DNA from: Ciona intestinalis
Taxonomy: Eukaryota > Chordata > Ascidiacea > Phlebobranchia > Cionidae
Reading direction: 5' to 3'
Assembly (NCBI RefSeq): GCF_000224145.3
Contig: NC_020173.2
Coordinates: 2,487,096-2,551,095, forward strand
Length of the DNA: 64,000 bases
The notes below the pieces were generated by a model. The model had not been told where the DNA came from. It saw nothing but the letters and a program-made list of their open reading frames with translations, and made no database searches. Each line of letters opens with the position of its first letter. The stretch's first letter is position 1. The translations under genes were made by a program, and so were the position numbers. Of this stretch, positions 49,501 to 59,900 are shown piece by piece.

Positions 49501-50791
49501 AGCATTCCTTGACGGTCACGGAACATTAGACCCTGAGGAACCACCAACTAAAAGAACAAAGGTAAATTATTACTGATTACATCATATATGATTAAATGAA
49601 TTTGAAAACATAAAAGTTTTGTTGGTCAAAAGCATATTAATTATTATTTACCTGTCGTATGTAGTTACTTTATAACGATGGTTCTGTGATTTTAATCTTC
49701 AGAGAGACATCCTTGATGCAAGTGAAGACTCTCAGCTTGCAGCTGCGATTGCTGCTTCACTGAGAGAGAATACGGCAAAGAAAGTCGTGGATTCTGAATC
49801 AGAATTCGAAATTTCATCTGAAAGTGAAGATGAGAAGAAGAATTCGGAAGAAAAGGATGGAAACAAGGAGCAAGAAGATCAGAAAATTAAAGAGGATGTC
49901 AAAACTGAACAAAAACCGCGAAAACCTCTCGTAAAAATTTTCCCAAAGAAAAAGAAACCAAATGTTGAGAACTCGAACTCTGAAAAAACAAGTGAAATGT
50001 TTTCTGCGCCAAGTAAACAGGTTGAACCAACAAGTTTAAATTGCAATGGGAATTCACGTTCCACAAATCCTGTTTCAAATGGAGCTTCCAAATGTAAACT
50101 TGTGCTGAGATTTCCAAATGGAAAGAGAGATATAATCACCATGTATGCGTCAGATACACTGAAGGTATGTTATGTCACAGATTTTGCTTAGCTGTATGAT
50201 TAAAAAGTATAGATGTTTTCTTTTTTATCCAACTTTAAAGTTGAATCAAAGTGAATAAAATTAAACTTTGCACTCTTATGTGTATTATCAATTTGTCAAG
50301 AGTTGGCCTTTTAAAACTACTGCCTGGCAAATCCGTTCGCAAATATTTTGACATTTCTCAGCAATCACGGCCCTATATAAATGCTATAGGGAAATGCAAA
50401 GAAAAACCCAAAGCATGTTACAACCATTGTTGGGAACTGGTAGTGTAGATACAGTATACTCCCCTAATACATAATACAGGTCATAGGTTTCTCAACTGGT
50501 ACCCAGTGAATTTATGGAATAACAGAGCATGTATAAAGGGGACACAAGTGTTGTTGTGCGTATACCCAAAAAAGGTTAAAAAAGAAATGTTGAAATCTAA
50601 TATTCTAAATCCAAAAAATATTCTTACAGGATTTGGCTCACTTCATATCAAGCAAAGACTTTGATTTAAAATTTTACGAATTTTTAACAAATTTTCCGCG
50701 AAAAAAACTTTCTTCGATGGATGATTCTATTACGCTTGATGCTGCTGGACTTTGCCCACAAGATACTATTTTTATACAAGAGAAGTTATGA
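46581..50791 (+). CDS. UBXN7: UBX domain-containing protein 7 (p97/VCP adaptor)
   Basis: Ten exons: 46581-46626, 46780-46890, 47070-47129, 47634-47729, 48059-48153, 48486-48632, 49067-49211, 49497-49561, 49703-50164 and 50630-50791, total 1389 nt and 462 residues (human 489). UBA domain at about 1-45 (FISITGSDETTANHLLEA); VRAPIPQ; VFDGFRNF; UAS thioredoxin-like domain about 110-250 (LFRPPLDMMHRGSFE, WLLVNIQN, FACQVLNRDVWSS, VSILDPRTG); UIM about 262-276 (EDSQLAAAIAASL); acidic and Lys-rich linker; UBX domain about 385-462 with the p97-contacting FPR loop (431-433) and the ending LCPQDTIFIQEKL. In vertebrates it links p97/VCP to cullin-RING ligases (UIM binds NEDD8) in ubiquitin-dependent turnover. 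All functional motifs look intact. An AATAAA is at 50919-50924. Confidence 0.97.
48245..48480 (+). repeat. ~70-bp dispersed tandem repeat, array 3 (UBXN7 intron 5)
   Basis: Three units with gtgtataagaagacac, ttataactcgacaatgagca and atgtggtgtatg. The array ends within a few bases of the exon 48486-48632 acceptor region. Confidence 0.85.
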
Positions 50792-50929
50792 ATACCTGTC
50801 ATACTACTGGTTTTAACTGCCGCAGTACTTGCATATGATGTTTATTGTACTATTGTGACGTGGACCTTTAAAAATTCCTTTCTGAAATCTGTGCTACACA
50901 AATTGCAATATTTTTCTAAATAAATCTGT

Positions 50930-52090
50930 ACAGATGATACCAAAAAGATCTTTCTGCCTAAATCTGTTTGCTTGTCCTAGTAACTGAAGGATATGTGGTT
51001 CAAGACTTGATGCTGCCATCATTGGACATGTTTGTTCTGAAAAACAGTCCTCCATAAGATCATATACTTACAAAATCATTAGCGAGCATAAGGTGTATTA
51101 TGTCATGTGTAATTTCAGTGTTATGACCAAGATGTCTATGTTATATACATTATACATATAGAGTTGAATCCATTAAAACAGTTAAACACTTATTCCATTT
51201 AATACAGTCTTAAGAGCAAGATTTAGGCCAGACTTTACACATCGCACATTTAGCATATACACTAAATATATTGAACGTTGTAACATTTAGTGCCCAAAAC
51301 ACTGATAATATGTGATGTATTGTGTGAATAATAGGTTACATACCAGCACATTGACTTGAACCTGGAACCCTTCTGCTTTAAATCCAAGTCTCTATTCACT
51401 TGAACAATGACATGCTTCGTACACAAGATGTTAGTATTATGACTCATAAGCTGAATGGTGACATGAATAATACATTTGTAATGTGGCATTTCATAGTATT
51501 ACCAACCATGAATATTATACAGTGTGTAAAACATTAATTGCACTCTTTTTTCTTACGTTTAAATCTCACAGCTACCTTTAAAATAGGGCTTAATTTGTCA
51601 AAGAAATTTAGTTAAAGGTATTTTTTTACACAAAATAGTAAAGTAGAATTGCCAAGAGGTTATTACTTATAATTACATTGGAAAAACATCAAAGTTAACT
51701 GAGTAGCAAATGCTAATATACATACAGCAGTGCTTCTCAACCCCTGGGTTGCCAAAAATGGATCATTAGTTCAATTTCAATATGTTGCCTACTACAGTGG
51801 CTAATGTAGCCTTTTACTATGATTGTAAAATTTGCGCAGTTTTAGAAATTGTGTTGCCAAAGTTTTAGTAATAAATTAGGATTAATTTTACTTAATAAAA
51901 TACAAAAAATGCATTGGACTGCGGTCTTAAAAAAATGTCAATTAAGACAAACCAGTAAATATAAGTTAACACTTATCTTTGAGCATTTTTTGATCATTCA
52001 TTCATCCTTATTATTAATTTTTGGGATGTGCCACAAAAAAGTTGAGAAGCACTTATATATATCATATATGCTGTGGTGAAAATGTAAAAG
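50930..52090. other. Spacer between convergent UBXN7 and AGTRAP 3' ends
   Basis: No gene seen. It holds a possible SINE fragment near 50980-51060 (ggttcaagacttgatgctgc) and the hAT-like element at 51728-52054. Confidence 0.4.
51728..52054. mobile_element. hAT-like non-autonomous TIR element, about 327 bp
   Basis: Begins cagtgcttctcaacccctgg and ends gttgagaagcactt, the inverse of the hAT-group terminus. The interior has no transposase ORF. An 8-bp target duplication is not clear. Confidence 0.7.
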
Positions 52091-52258
52091 TTAATCAATT
52101 TATTAACAAACTATGATAATGTCTCTTTACAATAGTCACAGTAATTAAACTCTCTTTAATCTTCGTAATCAAATCACATTTCCTTTTATATAAATCTGTA
52201 CAACCATATAGTATAGTTCTATGCAGCTCGTAATAATAAAAGTTTGAATTTTAAAAAG

Positions 52259-54089
52259 TTAGCTTCCTTGTTCTGCAGTTGGGGGTGGGGGGAAATATGC
52301 AGTGGACCCTTGTTTTGTGGATGAATCATTCGGATTTCCATCTATTTGGTCATAAGAGGGTGTGTTTGGACCTGTACGATGTCACATATATATCAGTGTA
52401 CTCATAAGTAATACTGATTTACTTACCAAAGTTAATATTATACTGACCCCCTCTGTCACTGTACATTTGGTACAACAAGATTGTTGAAAAAGGTTTCAAA
52501 ATCAAATTGAGAATCGCCATACCTGGAAAATGTTTTAAAATCAAATTAAGAATTACCATGCGGCCAATGCTTATGCCAATTAATGGGGTATTCATCTAAT
52601 TAGGCGAAAGTATATTCAAATTTCCATTAACATAATTATGGCACTTTGGCACAGTGGTTAGTGCTCCTGCCACTGCCCAAGGATAATGGGTTCAAGGCTC
52701 AACACTGCTATCATTGTGGTTGTTCTGGAGCAAGACACTTAACAGCAATTGCTCAAAACCCAGTTGCCCCTATTGGTTATATAAATTGTCCGATATTTAT
52801 AATAAAAATTTCTGTTACCTTATACTTATTAAACCTAGTTAGTAGTTACATTCATTTAAAAAAAAATCATTTATGTACTAACCCGCACTGAACTTTGCTT
52901 GACCTACTGCATTGTAAGGTGGAAAGTAAAGACTTAAATTAACAATATCAACTATTACTGAACCAATCTGCATCACAATAAACTAAGGAAATATAATAAT
53001 AAAATTATTAAATTCCTGCCGAAGCGGGTAAGTAATTCGACATTTTATTTGTGTGTAATGAATTTAGGTAACTTGTTTTATCCTGGCGTGAAGGAAAGAT
53101 GACTGTTCTATAACTCAGGTGTTCTGTTTCATACACCTCGTGGCAGCTTACGAGTTACCACAAATGTAACTTTGTGAGTAATTGTTATTTTTGGAAGGTG
53201 GATTTTTTATTTTTATGTATGGCCGACAATTCAGACAACTCATTAGTGACCACTGGGTTGGAGACTTGTCGTTTTCTGAAGGAACAGGATTTGAAATTGC
53301 AGACAGAAATACACAATTTTAGAGAGTAATTAACTCAATATCATATTATGACTGTTATCTTACCATAAACACAGCATCAACCGATTGTTTATCTGCCACT
53401 GCCCAAAAACCAACAATTAATACACTCAAGTTTGGGTAAAGAAATGAAGATGGCGCCCAACCAAGCGTTGTCCTGTAAGAAAAATAAGAAAAGTTTTCTA
53501 AGTTTTTTTACAAACTTTTACAAATCAAAGTTTCTTGTCACCATTGATAATTGATGTTGTCATAATACCCAATTACGGAATCCTTTAGCTGCTGAGTGCT
53601 GACCAGCAAAGAGTGTGGTTTCAAAATGTTTCTAACACCTCACTGTCGTCACTAATACCTACTGTGTATATTTTTTTATGCGAAAAAGTTGGGTGTTTCG
53701 TTCAAGTCAAAAATCAACTTTAAAAGTGTGCGAAAACATGCTTTATCTTTATTCAACCAAAAACTTTACTGGCCATCAGCTAAAAAACTACCCAATTATT
53801 ATTAAAATCCACATAATTGTCAATGTCAAATATGAACTCATTTTTAATCTTAACTTACCACATTACTAAGATCCAATGAACAAGAACAATTGCCTGAAAC
53901 AATTTAATATATTTTGTGATAAAATTTAAACCAGTATACCAGGTACAGTAAGCAATCAAAAAGAAAAATACGGTTTTGAAATTTGAGAAATATGAATAAT
54001 ATATTAATATTATCATTCAATATAAAGTTACCTATTTAAACATGATATTTAAGGATGATATTGCTTACTTTAATTGAAATTGAAGGCAT
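52259..54089 (-). CDS. AGTRAP: Type-1 angiotensin II receptor-associated protein homologue
   Basis: Six minus-strand exons: 54069-54089, 53859-53893, 53364-53472, 52883-52982, 52427-52522 and 52259-52371, total 474 nt and 157 residues (human 159). The sequence aligns along its length: MPSISIKAIVLVHWILVMW, NLSVLIVGFWAVADKQSVDA (human NFTILALGVWAVAQRDSIDA), VDIVNLSLYFP, GMAILNLILKPFSTILLYQM (human GMAILSLLLKPLSCCFVYHM), then a polar tail with PSYDQID (human SAYQTID) and a PPPP run. Four hydrophobic segments are visible. In vertebrates it promotes internalisation of the AT1 receptor; tunicate partners are unknown, and the family is older than that role. It is divergent to BORA with 753 bp between starts. 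A minus-strand AATAAA sits at 52099-52104. Confidence 0.95.
52636..52800 (+). mobile_element. tRNA-derived SINE (AGTRAP intron 4)
   Basis: Head ggcactttggcacagtggtt and gtgctcctgcc, B-box gggttcaaggctc, body gctatcattgtgg, gagcaagacacttaacagca and aaattgtccga. Clean plus-strand copy without the distal tail. Confidence 0.8.
53065..53275 (-). mobile_element. tRNA-derived SINE, 5'-truncated (AGTRAP intron 3)
   Basis: Body and tail in minus orientation: inverse of acttgttttatcctggcg, cttacgagttaccaca, tatggccgacaattcagaca, agtgaccactgggttggag. The tRNA-like head is missing. Confidence 0.75.
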
Positions 54090-54842
54090 TCTGTATCGTT
54101 TGTCTGAACCGTATTATCGTTTGCTCCTATATATTTACAACAACACACAACAGGAAATAAATGGGTATGTGTTGTTGAAACTGTTTCCTTACACTCTCGC
54201 TACTATATGTCAAGTAATTTAAATATATTAGCTTTAGAATTAATAAAAAATGCAACGAGAAATCATACACTGTCTTATGACCTAACCATAACGTATGTCA
54301 CATGACAGGCAATATTAAAACACCAATGCTCTGTAACGTCGCGCGTATATGCTGATAACTTTAAAAATAATCATGCATTTCTAAATCACAAATACACGAA
54401 TAAAGAATGAACAAAAATTGTTTTATTTTTTGTTAAATATTTAACTTAAGTTATTCTTTATTTTGGGTGTTTCCCACCGTTAAAACACGTGATTAACTTT
54501 TCGCTGTAACGAATAAATTCAACTTGAATGCGAGATTTAAATTTCTTGTTGTTAAAATGCCAAACTTTTTACGTTGAGTGTTTTATTTACAAGCATAATA
54601 TACGTACGATATAAAGACCACAAGTTGGGCAGGAAAGTGACTGCGATAAGAGACTGTTACCATATAAGTTAGCAGTTCTAGAAAAGAATTTTACTAATAT
54701 TTTGTTTTTTTTTGTGTGTTGCATACAAACTTGACGTAATGTACTTTTGACTTCTAGTACACTTATATATATATGTCTTTTATGTTTACAGCATTTTTAA
54801 GGACATTCTATTACAAAATAAAGTGTCATTTTAGATTTTCTA

Positions 54843-56156
54843 ATGTCGTCCATTAATCTAACGGCTGAGGAAAACGCGAAATTAAAAAATGAAAAAACTC
54901 CAAAGTGCAAAAAAATCGGCACAAAACCTGTCGAACATGAATCCCACCTCACAGCTGCGCAGTTCAGTACACCCAAGAGCTCAATAAACTGTTCTGACAC
55001 AAGTGTTTGTACAGTGAACGAATCAATTATACCAAACCCATTTGAAAACCCAAGCATAATTGACAGTTTGCTTCAGCCTTCATGCAGTCCGTCCATGAAC
55101 TTCTCAACGTCTCACCACTCAAGGAATATCTCAAACAAATCTCCAGGCAGTTTCTGGACCATTGACCAGATAGCTGTGCTCAAACCAACAGAAATCGATC
55201 TTTCAAAACTTCACGAGCAAGAAAACTTTGTAAAACTCGACCCTGCCTCAGAAATGAAAGCTCAAAGAGCAATTGATGATTTTTTTGCCAGTACAATCAA
55301 TATTACAAGCCCATTTTCATTATCAGATAAACCACATTGTGTTGCAATCATATCTCCTTCTCCTTCATTGAAGAGAAACCCACAAAGTATAAAACGATCG
55401 GAAAACTCAGCTGCAAAACGAATCCCGAGCAAAATCATGGAAGAAGCAACAGAATTTCCTTCGGAGACAAAATCCAAGAACCAAGTTACAACATCCACAC
55501 AAACCACACTGACTATTCCATCTAATGTTGACATAGAGAAACTTCTATCTCAATTTTACACATACAGTGATAGTGCAAATGACAGCCAAAGTGAGAGTCT
55601 TTGTAACTCATCGCTACGACGAAAATTATTCTTCCAGGATGTTCTTGAAGATGAAGATTCCTTCCATGACTCCTGTGGAACAACATCTGCTCTTCCTGAT
55701 CTCCAAGAAGAGATTTCCAAAACCCCGAAATCGAAAATAAAGAGCATAACAACACCCAGCACATGTCAATCTCATTTCTCATCCAGCCCTGTAGTTGGAG
55801 GACGAATGTTTGACCTCGGGTCACCTGACTGCCGTCCAAACTCCAATTCTCGTGGACGGAAACTTCTCTTAGGCAGTCCTTCCCCATTATTGGGCCAATA
55901 TGAAGATTCCATGGACACTTATAAAAGCTGTTGTGACACTTCCCCACAGCTCCATAACCTTGATGCTGACTTGGATATTACTCCATTGAAAGATTCACCA
56001 AGCCATAACATTCCACAACACTCCAATAAGTTTGTATTTCCAAACAACAACGAAGCCACGGACAAACCTCAATTCTTACCTCACAAAATATCTTTGTGCT
56101 TGACGAGTGAACTCTCACCCATTAAACTACCTGAACCAAAAACTACAGTTTCCTAA
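54843..56156 (+). CDS. BORA: Protein aurora borealis (Aurora-A/PLK1 activator), intronless
   Basis: A 437-residue single ORF. It keeps the BORA signature in order: NPFENPS (65-71), the Aurora-A docking block PGSFWTIDQIAVLKPTEID (human PGKFRWSIDQLAVINPVEID), KAQRAIDDFF, ITSPF with Ser156-Pro at the place of human Ser112 (the Cdk1 site that licenses Aurora-A to activate PLK1), TTSTQTTLTIPSNVDIEKLL, SSLRRKLFF, and HFSSSP (311-316) matching the human Ser252 polo-box site. Human BORA is 559 residues from many exons; this one is shorter at the C terminus and has about 40 extra residues at the N terminus. It acts at G2/M in the cytoplasm. Start is the first ATG after an AG at 54831-54835 that could be a cis or spliced-leader acceptor. 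AATAAA at 56335-56340. Confidence 0.93.
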   Translation: MSSINLTAEENAKLKNEKTPKCKKIGTKPVEHESHLTAAQFSTPKSSINCSDTSVCTVNESIIPNPFENPSIIDSLLQPSCSPSMNFSTSHHSRNISNKSPGSFWTIDQIAVLKPTEIDLSKLHEQENFVKLDPASEMKAQRAIDDFFASTINITSPFSLSDKPHCVAIISPSPSLKRNPQSIKRSENSAAKRIPSKIMEEATEFPSETKSKNQVTTSTQTTLTIPSNVDIEKLLSQFYTYSDSANDSQSESLCNSSLRRKLFFQDVLEDEDSFHDSCGTTSALPDLQEEISKTPKSKIKSITTPSTCQSHFSSSPVVGGRMFDLGSPDCRPNSNSRGRKLLLGSPSPLLGQYEDSMDTYKSCCDTSPQLHNLDADLDITPLKDSPSHNIPQHSNKFVFPNNNEATDKPQFLPHKISLCLTSELSPIKLPEPKTTVS

Positions 56157-56993
56157 ATTCTTGGCCCTTATATACCCATGTTATTTCTGTGATTTTAAAA
56201 CTTTGCCAATACATTTATTTAACAGTTGATGATATTTCCTTGGTTTTGGGGAAATCGATAAGACAACACTGTTTATATAAGATATAAACACTGCTCCATA
56301 CTTACTAGTGTGGTTAAAGCAACACCAAGACATAAATAAAAAGCTTTAAAAACTGTCACCTTATACATTCTTCTATACTAAATTCAGTTGAACTAAAAAG
56401 TGAAAAATTTTTGATACGAATTTCTCTTCTAATATTTTTAAGCTATTTATGTTAAAGAGATTATAAAACTAGTAATGGCGATTTTGCAATAAATATCTTT
56501 TTCCACAAAAGCTTTGCTTATTCTGATCACAAATTCCTTTGGCTTTGTCAGGGACTACTGGCTTAAATCTCAGAATCCTTAACATGCCTTATGTGGGAAA
56601 AAATCATGTAGCATAAAAACTCTGTTGTCCAAAAACCAGCAAAGATGAAAATGACCTAACACATATATTATATACAGCAGTGGCTGAAATCCAGATGGTA
56701 AAAAGCTCTAAAATATTAAACGTGAAAGCAAGGGATTGTAAAAATTCCACCTTTTTATGTTTGAATTATTATTGCTTTAGGCTATTTCTGATGAAATAAC
56801 CCATATACAATGTGTATAATGACTCTAAATTTGCTGCTTATTTTTTCTCTTAAGTATTTTAAGTAATATAACCTTCTTCACTATATTCGAAGATAGAAAT
56901 AAACAAAGTTGTTTATTATGAATATCATGAATGTCCCTGCAATTGAATAGTCTGGTGAAGGTTTTTTTCTTATATTTATAAAAGCTATTTTAT
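56157..56993. other. Spacer between convergent BORA and the last gene
   Basis: Contains the BORA 3' UTR and a minus-strand AATAAA (plus TTTATT) at 56912-56917, about 77 bases past the stop of the minus-strand gene. Nothing else recognised. Confidence 0.5.
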
Positions 56994-59900
56994 TTATTTC
57001 AGCTTTTTCTTTGTTTCTTTCATCAGAACAATGTATTTGTTGTAGGAGACAGCAAGCGATACAACTGATATAAGAATGAACACAAGTATCACCACATACT
57101 CCCACAACACAAATGACCTGCGTGTCAAAATNNNNNNNNNNNNNNNNNNNNNNNNNNNNNNNNNNNNNNNNNNNNNNNNNNNNNNNNNNNNNNNNNNNNN
57201 NNNNNNNNNNNNNNNNNNNNNNNNNNNNNNNNNNNNNNNNNNNNNNNNNNNNNNNNNNNNNNNNNNNNNNNNNNNNNNNNNNNNNNNNNNNNNNNNNNNN
57301 NNNNNNNNNNNNNNNNNNNNNNNNNNNNNNNNNNNNNNNNNNNNNNNNNNNNNNNNNNNNNNNNNNNNNNNNNNNNNNNNNNNNNNNNNNNNNNNNNNNN
57401 NNNNNNNNNNNNNNNNNNNNNNNNNNNNNNNNNNNNNNNNNNNNNNNNNNNNNNNNNNNNNNNNNNNNNNNNNNNNNNNNNNNNNNNNNNNNNNNNNNNN
57501 NNNNNNNNNNNNNNNNNNNNNNNNNNNNNNNNNNNNNNNNNNNNNNNNNNNNNNNNNNNNNNNNNNNNNNNNNNNNNNNNNNNNNNNNNNNNNNNNNNNN
57601 NNNNNNNNNNNNNNNNNNNNNNNNNNNNNNNNNNNNNNNNNNNNNNNNNNNNNNNNNNNNNNNNNNNNNNNNNNNNNNNNNNNNNNNNNNNNNNNNNNNN
57701 NNNNNNNNNNNNNNNNNNCAAACACAAAGTCCGTGTAACACGATTGGGAGCTTCTAAGAAAGTTTCAAATGAGATATCACCAATCCAATGTCGTGATTTA
57801 AACTTGCTTAGTTTGCAAGGACAAGCACTGTAGGTTGAACAGTAGTTATGAACAAATATTATATTATATACACTATAATTTTTTGATAAATAGTTACAAA
57901 ACACTATTGGTATATACACCATGCTCAAGTGTCTATGTATAACCTGGGTCTTCTTATGCACCAGACACACATGTTGTGTTCAAACACCTTATGCTCACTG
58001 TCAAGTTATAACATGGGTGTCTTCTTATACACAATAGACACATGGTGTGTTCATAGTACACTTTATGCTCACTGTTAAGTTATAACATCAACATAGGTGT
58101 CTTCTTATACACAATACACACAAGGTGTGTTCATAGTACACTTTATGCTCACTGTTACGTTATAACATGGCTGTCTTTTTATGCACCAGACACACATGGT
58201 GTGTTCATACACCTTATACTCACTGTCAAGTTATAACATGGCCCATGGGTGTCGTCTTATGCACAATACACACATGGTGTGTTCATAGTGCAGCTTTTGC
58301 TCACTGTTGAGTTATGACATGCCTGCTCACAAATCATAATATCAAATAAAACATAAATCACCTTAATGGAGTTTGTAGAAAAATTTTAGATGGAGATTTT
58401 GGAAATCTAAACTCTGAACATAAATAGCAATCCTGTAACACAGGAACTTGTTGAGTAAATCTTCATGATCGATTATTTGTCCTTGCATGCCACATAGCCT
58501 GCTTTTACATTGTCATCATATGGCTATCACTTTTACCAGCGTTTACTCATGCCTATATTTATTAACATGCCTCATATACATTGTCTATCTTTAAGTTTTA
58601 TGTGTTTTGGGGCTAAATCTAAGCATGTGTCTGTAATACAATATTTTATTCTATGTGGGTGAGATTCAATTACCCATAGCGTGACCTGCCATAGGGCTTG
58701 GGATTTAGGGGAAAGTTGCCCATTACCCTGTGATACACAATAAAGTTATCATACAATATTTGTTGACATTATTAAAAATAAAACTCCAGATCTGTAACAT
58801 GAAAAGTGACGTTGGCCAAACCCTGTTATAATTAAACACCTTCAACAACAAATGTTTATCTTCGATTGTGAATCCAGTTCGTCCGTTTATCTCCGTTATA
58901 TCAAGTGTTTCATTGATTCTTCGCAACTTTTGATCAAATGTAAACAAATCAACTTTTGGTGAGAAGGTTTTGTAATCACCCATATTTATCATGCATTCTG
59001 TGGGGATTGGTAGGGTTAGTTTGTATTAACATATTATATAGACACCCATGTAACTATGTTATAACTTGACAGAGAGCATGATATGTTATCTATAGCTATA
59101 CAGTAAGCATGATGTAATACACCATGTGTGTATTGTGTATAAGAAGTTATCTATGTTATAAGTTGACAGTGAGCATGAGGTGTATGAATACACAATGTGT
59201 GTCTGGTGTATAAGAAAACACTGATGCCATGACTCGACAGTGAGCATAAGATGTTTGAATATACCATATGTGTCTAGTGTACAACAATAAGCCCAGTAAT
59301 TTACATTCATTCATTTATGTTATAACTTGAAAGTAGGCTTGAGGTTCAGTAGTTCAAAACGGACAGGCACTCATAATAATTATGGTAGCAGCAAACACAC
59401 TGGTCGAACAGATATATTAATTAAACCTCACCATCCTCCATGTAATGCTGTCCGCAGTATTCACCACTGTGGAAATAATTGATATAAATACAAGACACAT
59501 GTTATAGTAAGTAACTCTACACTGGGGCATGGAAAATTAATATATTATCAAATATATTCTGTTAACATTTCTGTACTATCAAAAATACTCTATTTCATAT
59601 GTTATAGACCCTATTGCAAGGTCTGTGAGGAAATTTGGGATATAGGCCCGGGTAGTCGCATTACCCCAGATGAGAAAAAGCCAGAAGTTAAATAAATATA
59701 CAATATAAATAACTTACTTTTTCTTCTTTAATCGAAGATGCAATCCAATGGGACAAGTTATGTTGATAAAAATTAACTAGAAATAAAAAGAAATTTATTT
59801 TTTTTACTTCTGATATTACATTGAGTAATACTTAGGGGAAATTGTTATAGTGATAAGATGAACTATTATTTATCCTGAATGTAGAGTTATAGCACAGGTG

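Noticed and set aside
55522-55947. 141-codon minus-strand ORF
   Set aside because: Antisense shadow of BORA, whose plus-strand frame shows clear family conservation.
57905-58320. Regular repeat spacing suggesting a CRISPR array
   Set aside because: Eukaryotic intronic tandem repeat: the spacer parts are repeats too, and no cas genes are present.
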